Source of the DNA: Thermoplasmatota archaeon
GTDB lineage: Archaea > Thermoplasmatota > Thermoplasmata > UBA10834
Direction: 5' to 3'
Assembly (NCBI GenBank): GCA_030836605.1
Contig: JAUPMC010000051.1
Coordinates: forward strand, 1 to 7,780
Length of the DNA stretch: 7,780 nucleotides
Shown one piece after another: positions 1-5,063 of the stretch. The notes beneath the pieces are model-generated. The model saw nothing but the letters and a program-made list of their open reading frames with translations. It was not told the DNA's origin and did no database searches. Position 1 is the stretch's first letter. The number at the start of each line of letters is the position of its first letter. The position numbers and the translations under genes are program-made.

Positions 1-2
1 CC

Positions 3-731
3 TTATGGCATCAGTATGTAAGCGTGAACCGGCACCGCGTTGACCCTGAACGGCCTCGAGGCGGCGTACTCGGAATCGAGCGACTCCGAGTGTATGAGGA
101 ACATGCACGAGGACTGGTTTCCTATGAGCATGCCCTCGCCCACGCTCAGCATGGAGCAGGTGTCTATGCACACCCTGTCCCCGAGCCCGAGCTGCCTCAG
201 GACGGTTATCCTGCCATCCTGCATCTTCAGTCTGGGGGCGCGCTCCTCGATGAGCCTCCTGAGCTTCCTGAGCTCGTCCAGCTTCGAGGGCACGAACAGG
301 ACGCCGTCCGCGCCTCTCTCCATGGTCTCGAAGAAGAGTTTTGCCTCCTCCGCGGTCCTCGCGAGCATGAGCAGCTTGCACCCGGTCCCCTGGAAGTGCA
401 CGATCAGGTTCTCGAGCGGGATGACCTTCCAGTCCTTGGCCGAGACGACGATGTTCTGGACCCGCTCAGCGGCCTTCTTGGCGGCCGCCTCGTCGGCCTT
501 CTTCCTGACCTCGATGAGCTTGCCGATCCTCTGGCCCTCCTCGAAGAAGTCCGAGCCGTCGAGGATGATGGACCTGAACATGCCTAACTTGGAGAGTTCT
601 CGGTCCCTCTTGTCCAGGACGACAGTGTCGAAGCCATTCTCAAGAGCGGCGAGCACGACCCTCTTACTCGATTCGCCGCTCGGCTGGTGGATGGCCCCGA
701 CCCACACCTTGCGGTCGATCAGGGCACTCAC
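3..731 (-). CDS. aroB': 3-dehydroquinate synthase type II (AroB'), C-terminally truncated by an in-frame stop
   Basis: In the archaeal shikimate route this enzyme oxidatively deaminates and cyclises 2-amino-3,7-dideoxy-D-threo-hept-6-ulosonate (ADH) to 3-dehydroquinate, using NAD+. Family signatures are visible: KDWKVIPLENLI (99-110), GDRVCIDTCSMLSVGEGMLIG-type block (184-204), FLIHSES (211-217) and RPFRVNA..VHAYI (226-239). The start is GTG at 731, overlapping the ADH synthase stop as GTGA; a GAGG lies about 10 nt upstream, inside the preceding gene, so translational coupling is likely. The frame ends at TAA (3-5) after 242 residues, while the family is usually about 330-380 (M. jannaschii MJ1249 is 361), so roughly 100 C-terminal residues are absent. 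Residue 233 is Val where the motif normally has Gly (NAGPVHAY). Family identity is very secure; whether the gene is intact in the organism is not. Confidence 0.93.
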   Translation of the reverse strand: MSALIDRKVWVGAIHQPSGESSKRVVLAALENGFDTVVLDKRDRELSKLGMFRSIILDGSDFFEEGQRIGKLIEVRKKADEAAAKKAAERVQNIVVSAKDWKVIPLENLIVHFQGTGCKLLMLARTAEEAKLFFETMERGADGVLFVPSKLDELRKLRRLIEERAPRLKMQDGRITVLRQLGLGDRVCIDTCSMLSVGEGMLIGNQSSCMFLIHSESLDSEYAASRPFRVNAVPVHAYILMP

Positions 732-1513
732 CGCCTATAGGCCTCTCCTGGAGGCATCCCCTCGAAGACCACCTTCCGTATGGCCCTCGTGATGCCGGTT
801 ATGTCCTCGTGCTGGAAGACGTTCCTGCCGATCGAGACGCCCTTGGCGCCGGCCCTCATCGCGTCGCTCACCATCGTGAGCAGCTCCGCGTCGGAGCCCA
901 TCTTCGGGCCCCCCGCTATGACGACCGGGATGGGCGTCCCGCGGACGACCTCCTTGAAAGTGTCCACGGACCCAGTGTAGCTCGTCTTGACGACGTCCGC
1001 CCCGAGCTCGGCCGACAGCCTCGCGCAGTGCTTGACGGCGTCGACGTCGAACGCGCTCTTCACGTTCTTGCCCCTCGGGTAGCACATGGCCAGGAGCGGC
1101 ATGCCGAGCTCCCTGCACCTGTCCGCCACGGAGCCGAAGTCCGCCACCATCCTGTCCTCGTTGTCCCCGCCGAGGTTGCAGTGGATGGACACGCCGTCCG
1201 CGCCGAGGGCGGCCGCGTCGTCCGCCCTCGCCACGAGGACCTTGAGGTTCGGGTCCGTCGACATCGACGTGCTCGCCGATATGTGGACGATGAGCCCGAG
1301 CCTCGACCCCACGGACGGGCCGACGAAGGGGACAAGGCCCTTGTGAATCACTATCGCCGAGGCTCCGCCATCGGCGAGCTTGTCCACTGTGCTCCGCATG
1401 TCCTCTATGCCCTTGACCGGACCGATGGATATGCCGTGGTCCATGGGCACGATGACGGTCTTGCCAGTCCCCTGGTCGAAGATCCGCCTCATCCGAATAG
1501 CCTTGCCCGTCAT
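728..1513 (-). CDS. aroA': 2-amino-3,7-dideoxy-D-threo-hept-6-ulosonate synthase (ADH synthase, AroA')
   Basis: Class I aldolase of the DeoC/FbaB fold that opens the archaeal aromatic amino acid pathway by condensing L-aspartate semialdehyde with 6-deoxy-5-ketofructose 1-phosphate to give ADH, replacing DAHP synthase. The 261 residues align end to end with M. jannaschii MJ0400 (273 aa). Visible active-site features are VPMDHG (Asp25), MCYPRGK (Tyr145, the general acid/base) and DVVKTSYTG (Lys176, Schiff-base lysine), with phosphate-binding loops GGPK (201-204) and SIGRNVFQH (227-235). ATG at 1513 is preceded by GGTGA with a 4-nt spacer; the nearest upstream ATG is out of frame and soon hits TGA. 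The stop overlaps the GTG start of aroB'. First gene of a leftward operon, divergent from the HTH+ACT regulator. All catalytic residues are present, so it should be functional. Confidence 0.96.
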   Translation of the reverse strand: MTGKAIRMRRIFDQGTGKTVIVPMDHGISIGPVKGIEDMRSTVDKLADGGASAIVIHKGLVPFVGPSVGSRLGLIVHISASTSMSTDPNLKVLVARADDAAALGADGVSIHCNLGGDNEDRMVADFGSVADRCRELGMPLLAMCYPRGKNVKSAFDVDAVKHCARLSAELGADVVKTSYTGSVDTFKEVVRGTPIPVVIAGGPKMGSDAELLTMVSDAMRAGAKGVSIGRNVFQHEDITGITRAIRKVVFEGMPPGEAYRR

Positions 1514-1547
1514 CCAATCACCAATGTCATTCCGTGCTACAGCGTGT

Positions 1548-1602
1548 CACTGCCTTCTCGATTGTGCTGGACGTATAAGTCCCTTGCCCTTCGGAGGCAG
1601 TG
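1548..1602. repeat. Inverted repeat flanking the aroA' TATA element (candidate operator)
   Basis: CACTGCCTTC (1548-1557) and GGAGGCAGTG (1593-1602) form an inverted repeat matching at 9 of 10 positions. Its symmetry centre (1575) coincides with the leftward TATA candidate (1573-1580). The arms lie outside the mRNAs expected from either divergent promoter, so a DNA-level role such as regulator binding is more plausible than an RNA hairpin. An 8-bp perfect arm can occur by chance in about 150 bp, hence the moderate confidence. Confidence 0.35.
1573..1580 (-). promoter_or_regulatory. Candidate TATA box for the aroA'-aroB' operon
   Basis: Read on the minus strand the site is ACTTATAC, close to the archaeal box A. 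Transcription would start about 25 nt downstream, near 1550, leaving a leader of about 35-40 nt that contains the GGTGA ribosome site before the ATG at 1513. Spacing and composition fit; there is no expression evidence. Confidence 0.45.
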
Positions 1603-1609
1603 CGAAGGC

Positions 1610-1644
1610 GTACATTAGGTAGCAATATTAATCTATTACTGTAC
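1610..1644 (+). promoter_or_regulatory. Candidate promoter of the HTH+ACT gene with flanking dyad
   Basis: An AT-rich core (AATATTAAT, about 1624-1632) lies about 25-30 nt before a start near 1656, which would give a very short or nearly leaderless mRNA for the gene at 1665; no good Shine-Dalgarno is seen. GTACATTA (1610-1617) and TACTGTAC (1637-1644) form a 7-of-8 dyad around this core, possibly an autoregulatory site. Confidence 0.35.
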
Positions 1645-1664
1645 ACATGTAGTCATCGATTTCC

Positions 1665-2165
1665 ATGTGGGACAAGATCGCCAACTATTTCGAGAAATAT
1701 CCGTCCCAGGCCAAGGTCGCCAGATACCTGCTGAGGTACGGGCTCCGGATCGAGAAGGACCATGTCTTCTGTGGCGATGTGAGGATTGCGGACTCCTCAC
1801 TCGCGAGGGCCGCCGGCGTGGACAGGAGGGTGGTCAAGTCCACCCTGGACACGATCAAGAGGGACCCGACGCTCCTGAAGTTCTTCTCCCAGCTGTGGCC
1901 CACGAACCACCTCAAGAACGCGGCGTCGGCCATGGGCTGGAGCGCCATAGAGATCGTGCCGATGAACGCCCACGAGCCCGGCATCATATCGTCCGTGGCC
2001 GAGATCCTGTCGAAGTCGCACATAAGCATCCGACAGGCCATCGTGGACGACCCCATGACCTCTGAGGAGCCGAAGCTGTTCATAGTCACCGAGAGCCAAG
2101 TGCCGGCGGACCTGATCCCCTTGATACGCCAGGCGAGAGGCGTCAAAGGCGTCACCATCTACTGA
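1665..2165 (+). CDS. Predicted regulator of amino acid metabolism: winged-HTH plus ACT domain (COG2150 type)
   Basis: The 166 residues match the archaeal COG2150 family along their whole length, including the characteristic start (MWDKI..YFEKYP) and end (GVKGVTIY). Residues ~12-75 form a helix-turn-helix-like region with the signature LARAAGVDRRVVKSTL (46-61). Residues ~94-166 form an ACT domain (IEIVPMNAHEPGIISSVAEIL, then ISIRQAI and a closing KGVTIY strand). ACT domains bind amino acids or similar small ligands and couple them to DNA binding or enzyme activity; the ligand here is unknown. The gene is divergent from aroA'-aroB' and shares a 151-bp intergenic region, which makes that operon its most obvious target (inference). 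The transporter begins 26 nt downstream, so the two are probably co-transcribed. Cytosolic; no signal peptide. Family assignment is firm, regulatory target is not. Confidence 0.88.
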   Translation: MWDKIANYFEKYPSQAKVARYLLRYGLRIEKDHVFCGDVRIADSSLARAAGVDRRVVKSTLDTIKRDPTLLKFFSQLWPTNHLKNAASAMGWSAIEIVPMNAHEPGIISSVAEILSKSHISIRQAIVDDPMTSEEPKLFIVTESQVPADLIPLIRQARGVKGVTIY

Positions 2166-2191
2166 GCCCGGACGGGCGCCGCGGTGGTCGG

Positions 2192-3136
2192 ATGCGTTCG
2201 TCGGGGGAGCACACGAAGGCCTATGTCGCGATAGGCGTGGCCATGGTGTCCATCTCGTTCGCGTCCATATTCATCAAGTGGAGCGAGAGCGCGCCGTTCG
2301 TGATAGCCTCCTACCGCCTCGGGATCACGTGCCTGATCCTCCTCCCCTTCCTGCTGTACTACGGCGGCGTCAAGGTCATGCTCTCCTTCCGGAGGGACGA
2401 GTGGCTGCTCATACTCCTCAGCGGAGTGGCCTTATCGTTCCACTTCGGTCTCTGGATAACCTCCCTGGGGCTCACGCTCGTGTCCACGTCCGTGATACTG
2501 GTGACCTCTCACCCGATATTCGTCGCCGGGGTGTCACACTTCCTCCTGAAGGAACGGGTGAGGAAGGTCGCGGCCGTCGGGATCGTGATAGCGTTCGCGG
2601 GGGTCTGCGTCATCTCCCTGAACGACTACAGGATCGGAGGCGACTCACTCATCGGCGACCTGCTGGCGTTCCTCGGGGGCCTTTGCGCTGGCATATACTT
2701 CCTCTCGGGGAGGGTCGCGCGGCGGACCATACCCCTGACGCCGTACGTGTTCTCCGTGTACGGCATATCCGCCCTGGTGCTGTTCGCCTCCGCCGTCGTC
2801 GTCGGTGACGAGGTCGTGGTCACGGACAGCGGGGAGCTGACCCTGTTCCTCCTCATGGCCATCATCCCCACGATATTCGGGCATACGATGTTCAACTACG
2901 CCCTCAAGAAGGTCCCGGCCCACATCGTATCGACGAGCGTCCTAGGGGAGCCCGTCGGGGCATCCCTCCTCGCGTATCTCCTGCTGCCTGGCGAGGTGCC
3001 CAGCGCCTGGATTGTCCTCGGCGGCGCCCTCGTCGTCGGCGGCCTGTACATAGTGCTGACGAGGGGGATGCCGGGGAACGGCGCGCGGAAGGGCCCCCAG
3101 GTGGGCAAGGACTCCGCCCCGGCGAACGCGCCTTAA
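2192..3136 (+). CDS. EamA/DMT-superfamily transporter, ten predicted membrane helices
   Basis: A 314-residue membrane protein with two EamA repeats of about five helices each: approximate helices at 10-28, 36-57, 71-91, 94-115, 125-143, 152-172, 184-205, 215-234, 245-264 and 272-290. Typical motifs close each half: TSHPIFVAGVSHFLLKERV (105-123) and STSVLGEPVGASLLAYLLL (247-265). The C-terminal ~24 residues are polar, Gly/Pro/Lys-rich and probably cytosolic. The DMT family includes exporters of amino acids (YddG for aromatics is one) and other metabolites, but substrate cannot be read from sequence. Position directly after an ACT-domain regulator makes an amino acid substrate a reasonable guess. 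ATG at 2192 has GGTGG 4 nt upstream and leaves a short hydrophilic N-terminus before helix 1; the next ATG (2243) would cut into that helix. Family certain, substrate unknown. Confidence 0.9.
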   Translation: MRSSGEHTKAYVAIGVAMVSISFASIFIKWSESAPFVIASYRLGITCLILLPFLLYYGGVKVMLSFRRDEWLLILLSGVALSFHFGLWITSLGLTLVSTSVILVTSHPIFVAGVSHFLLKERVRKVAAVGIVIAFAGVCVISLNDYRIGGDSLIGDLLAFLGGLCAGIYFLSGRVARRTIPLTPYVFSVYGISALVLFASAVVVGDEVVVTDSGELTLFLLMAIIPTIFGHTMFNYALKKVPAHIVSTSVLGEPVGASLLAYLLLPGEVPSAWIVLGGALVVGGLYIVLTRGMPGNGARKGPQVGKDSAPANAP

Positions 3137-3177
3137 CGAACGTCCTCTTGGGCGCCCCCGAACCTGTCATCCGATAA

Positions 3178-3189
3178 TGCTAATAAGCA
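3178..3189 (+). promoter_or_regulatory. Candidate TATA element of the Lrp-TRASH gene
   Basis: The AT-rich CTAATAAG (3180-3187) sits about 25 nt before the ATG at 3209, so transcription would begin at or next to the start codon: a leaderless mRNA, in keeping with the lack of a Shine-Dalgarno. It lies within the small dyad TGCT-AATA-AGCA (3178-3189), which could serve autoregulation, common among Lrp proteins. Weak evidence. Confidence 0.35.
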
Positions 3190-3208
3190 CCGCGTCAACA
3201 CTGTTATC

Positions 3209-3814
3209 ATGAACCACAACCTCGACGACGTCGACCGGAAGATTCTGAGGGAGCTCCAGACGGACGGCCGGGCGTCGTTCCGGGACATCTCCTCCCGCAT
3301 AGGCGTGAGCACGCCCACGGTCAGCGCGAGGGTGCAGGCCATGACCGACATGGGCCTCATCAGGGGTTATACCACGGTCCTCGACGCCGATTTGCTGGGC
3401 CAGGTGTCCGTCGTGGTGACCGTCGAGGCGAAGCCCTCGGAAGTCGAGAGGGTGTACTCGAGACTGGTCGGGGAGGACATGGTCCGACAGCTCTACGTGC
3501 TCTCAGACTCGAGGCTGCTGCTGATGGTCTCCTACTACAACCCGATCAAGTACAAGCAGTTCATCGAGTCCCTTTCGCAGATACCCGAGATAAGGAGCGT
3601 CTCGACCTCGATGGTCCTCAAGACGCCGAAGGAGATCCAGAGGGCAGCCCTGACGGACGAGGCGGGCCTGCTCATAAGATGCTACTACTGTGGCCACCTG
3701 ATACACGACGAGGGCGTGAAGCTGAAGATAGATGGCAAGTACCATTACATGTGCTGCGACGTCTGCGCCAAGCTGTACAAGGAGAAGTACGACAAGCTGA
3801 AGAAGTCAGCGTGA
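3209..3814 (+). CDS. Lrp/AsnC-family transcriptional regulator with C-terminal TRASH metal-binding domain
   Basis: The 201 residues carry three parts. An AsnC-type winged HTH spans ~5-62 (LDDVDRKILRELQTDGRASF, then IGVSTPTVSARVQAM). A RAM/ligand-type alpha-beta domain spans ~65-140. A TRASH zinc-finger-like module spans ~157-195, with Cys158-x2-Cys161 and Cys182/Cys183-x3-Cys186. TRASH domains were defined as heavy-metal sensing or trafficking modules; archaeal Lrp-TRASH proteins such as the Sulfolobus copper regulator control copper-export genes. Here the metal is not established, but metal-responsive transcription control is the best call. No copper ATPase or chaperone is in the window; the only metal-related neighbour is the convergent YHS protein 56 nt beyond the stop. 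The HTH and all TRASH cysteines are intact, so it should be functional. Confidence 0.9.
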   Translation: MNHNLDDVDRKILRELQTDGRASFRDISSRIGVSTPTVSARVQAMTDMGLIRGYTTVLDADLLGQVSVVVTVEAKPSEVERVYSRLVGEDMVRQLYVLSDSRLLLMVSYYNPIKYKQFIESLSQIPEIRSVSTSMVLKTPKEIQRAALTDEAGLLIRCYYCGHLIHDEGVKLKIDGKYHYMCCDVCAKLYKEKYDKLKKSA

Positions 3815-3870
3815 GCGTCCGTCCCTTCCCTCAGCACCCGGCCGTGACTGGGATGCCGGATTGTAAGTCC

Positions 3871-4014
3871 TCACTTCGAGTACTTATCCGGGTTCTTGTC
3901 GAACGCGGCCTTGCACCCTGGAGCGCAGAAGAAGTACTCCTTGCCTCTGTACTCCGACTTCCACTTGGCCGTCTTGTGGTCGACTTCCATCTTGCAGATC
4001 GGGTCTATCGCCAT
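3871..4014 (-). CDS. YHS-domain protein, 47 residues (predicted metal-binding)
   Basis: A short gene encoding a stand-alone YHS domain. Starting MAIDPICKMEVD, it carries the hallmarks of the family: Asp4-Pro5-x-Cys7-x-Met9, then GKEYFFC (24-30), Cys30-x3-Cys34, and an ending of AAFDKNPDKYSK (36-47). At 47 residues it is one complete domain and nothing else. ATG at 4014 is preceded by GAGG with a 7-nt spacer, a good Shine-Dalgarno that supports translation; the stop is TGA at 3871-3873. YHS and TRASH modules belong to the same structural clan. YHS domains occur in copper ATPases, metal-resistance operons and multicomponent monooxygenases, and the conserved cysteines are expected to bind a metal, probably copper. 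It is convergent with the Lrp-TRASH regulator, so a shared metal role is plausible but inferred. Cytosolic; no signal peptide or membrane segment. Its own promoter could not be picked out. Confidence 0.88.
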   Translation of the reverse strand: MAIDPICKMEVDHKTAKWKSEYRGKEYFFCAPGCKAAFDKNPDKYSK

Positions 4015-4060
4015 GTCATCGCCTCGTGACCGTAGTGGGGAACGGAGCCAGGTTCTCAGT

Positions 4061-4114
4061 TGCGGGGCGTAGAGTGGGGTCTAGCTCCGCTCCTCGCACG
4101 AACGATTGCCCGCA
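4061..4114 (+). other. Potential structured RNA segment
   Basis: TGCGGG (4061-4066) can pair with CCCGCA (4109-4114), enclosing a hairpin GAGTGGGG (4072-4079), loop TCTAG, CTCCGCTC (4085-4092). The inner stem has 8 pairs including two G-U wobbles on the plus strand; on the minus strand those become mismatches, so any RNA would be transcribed rightward. No known RNA family is recognised, and pairing of this extent can arise by chance in GC-rich DNA. Confidence 0.2.
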
Positions 4115-4148
4115 GCGGGGATATCTGTTGTCCCTTACCTGTCCTGTA

Positions 4149-4175
4149 GCGGGCCGGGGCCCCTCGCCGGCCCGC
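4149..4175. repeat. GC-rich perfect hairpin
   Basis: GCGGGCCGG (4149-4157) and CCGGCCCGC (4167-4175) form a perfect 9-bp stem with a 9-nt loop. It lies about 30 bp upstream of the thi4 TATA box and is not followed by a T run on either side, so it is not a standard terminator. It could be the 3' end of a small rightward RNA, a block to read-through into thi4, or a protein-binding site. Confidence 0.4.
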
Positions 4176-4202
4176 CCACCAAATATCGGCGCGGTTCACA
4201 AC

Positions 4203-4232
4203 TCTTATATTCGGTGCCAGGTATGACCGAAT
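4203..4232 (+). promoter_or_regulatory. thi4 core promoter with a 7-bp inverted repeat (candidate operator)
   Basis: TCTTATATT (4203-4211) is a good archaeal TATA box; the start would fall near 4232, giving a ~20-nt leader. Overlapping its end, ATTCGGT (4209-4215) and ACCGAAT (4226-4232) form a perfect inverted repeat with a 10-bp spacer. A dimeric repressor bound here would block TBP/TFB or polymerase loading. Archaeal thiamin genes are known to be controlled by ThiR-type repressors, but whether this matches a ThiR site cannot be judged here. Confidence 0.5.
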
Positions 4233-4252
4233 CCGACAACTGGTGACATGCA

Positions 4253-5038
4253 ATGGCTATATTCGCGAAGTCGTCCGAGAAAGCCGTGACCCGAGCGATA
4301 ATCGCAGGCTTCACTAAGGACATGGAGAGGTTCGCCGACTCCGAAGTGATCGTCGTTGGCGGAGGCCCGAGCGGCCTCGTAGCTGCCCGCGACCTCGCCC
4401 TCAAGGGCGTGAAGGTCTTGGTCATCGAGAGGAACAACTACCTGGGCGGCGGCTTCTGGGTCGGTGGGTACTTGATGAACACCATCACCATAAGGGCTCC
4501 AGCTCACAAGATGCTCGACGAACTCGACATCAAGTACGAGCAGTTCGAGAAGGGCCTGTATGTCACACCTGGACCGCTCGCGTGCTCGAAGCTCATCGCC
4601 GCCGCGTGCGAGGCCGGCGCCGGGATACTCAACATGACCGCGTTCGATGACGTCGTCCTGAGGGAGAAGAGCCGCGTCGGGGGCGTCGTCGTGAACTGGA
4701 CACCCGTGGCGAATCTCCCGAAGCCGATCAGCTGTGTCGACCCGATCGCGTTCGAGTCGAAGCTGGTCATCGACGCGACGGGCCACGACGCGCTGGTCGT
4801 GAAGAAGTTGGAGGAGCGCGGGCTGATCAAGACCCCGGGGTTCGGCGCCATGTGGATAGAGAAGAGCGAGGACGCCGTCGTCGAGCGGAGCGGTCTCGCG
4901 CACCCGGGGCTGATCGTGGTCGGGATGGCGGTGTCCACGACCTTCGGCCTGCCCAGGATGGGCCCGACCTTCGGGTCGATGCTGCTGTCCGGCAGGAGAG
5001 GCGCGGAAGTCGCCTACAAGCTGCTCAAGAAGCGCTGA
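4253..5038 (+). CDS. thi4: Thiamin thiazole synthase Thi4 (ADP-thiazole synthase), cysteine type
   Basis: Makes the ADP-thiazole precursor of thiamin from NAD, glycine and a sulfur source, with iron. The 261 residues show the dinucleotide-binding motif VVGGGPSG (34-41), Glu59-Arg60 at the end of the second strand, GGGFWVGG (65-72), DATGHDA (174-180) and RMGPTFGSM (235-243). The sulfur-donor position carries cysteine: PISCVDP places Cys161, Asp163 and His178 where yeast Thi4 has Cys205, Asp207 and His232. M. jannaschii has histidine in place of the cysteine and uses free sulfide, whereas yeast and Haloferax enzymes have cysteine. This copy therefore resembles the cysteine group, and RMGPTFG also matches yeast better. 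ATG at 4253 follows GGTGA with a 6-nt spacer; the in-frame ATG at 4223 is excluded by TGA at 4244-4246. Older databases may call such proteins ribulose-1,5-bisphosphate synthetase, which is outdated. Monocistronic as far as visible. Confidence 0.95.
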   Translation: MAIFAKSSEKAVTRAIIAGFTKDMERFADSEVIVVGGGPSGLVAARDLALKGVKVLVIERNNYLGGGFWVGGYLMNTITIRAPAHKMLDELDIKYEQFEKGLYVTPGPLACSKLIAAACEAGAGILNMTAFDDVVLREKSRVGGVVVNWTPVANLPKPISCVDPIAFESKLVIDATGHDALVVKKLEERGLIKTPGFGAMWIEKSEDAVVERSGLAHPGLIVVGMAVSTTFGLPRMGPTFGSMLLSGRRGAEVAYKLLKKR

Positions 5039-5063
5039 CCGAAGGGGATCAGGTTCAGGGCGC
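5032..5063. terminator. Possible shared terminator region of convergent thi4 and carB
   Basis: The two genes end 16 bp apart. GCGCTGACC (5032-5040) and GGTTCAGGGCGC (5052-5063), which include both stop codons, can form an imperfect stem around a purine-rich loop. There is no T run, so this is a weak call. Confidence 0.15.

Larger units (their letters stand above)
4015..4252. other. Noncoding divergent region between the YHS gene and thi4
   Basis: The 238 bp contain no convincing gene. They hold, left to right, the YHS ribosome site, a segment with nested pairing (4061-4114), a strong GC hairpin (4149-4175), and the thi4 TATA box with its inverted repeat (4203-4232). A TPP riboswitch was looked for on both strands: the minus strand has CTGAGA near 4052-4057, but the spaced conserved elements that should follow are absent. 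Confidence 0.6.

Noticed and set aside
24..587. Long open frames opposite and across the known genes, including 4205-5101 minus and 5314-6945 minus
   Set aside because: They are Arg/Gly/Pro-rich antisense or shifted frames typical of GC-rich DNA and lie over genes with clear family matches.
3838..3859. CCGGC...GCCGG between the Lrp-TRASH and YHS genes as a shared terminator
   Set aside because: The stem is only five base pairs with a 12-nt loop and has no adjoining T run on either strand.
4021..4070. CTGAGA-ACCTGG on the minus strand, suggestive of a TPP riboswitch near a thiamin gene
   Set aside because: It points away from thi4 towards the YHS gene, and the elements that normally follow at a distance in a TPP riboswitch are missing; the two short matches are fused together.
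4060..4115. tRNA-like stretch with a D-arm-like AGAGTGG..TCTAG segment
   Set aside because: No anticodon arm and no T-loop (GGTTCRANTC) follow, and the end pairing is only six base pairs.
4223..4225. In-frame ATG upstream of thi4 as an alternative start
   Set aside because: A TGA at 4244-4246 in the same frame separates it from the gene.
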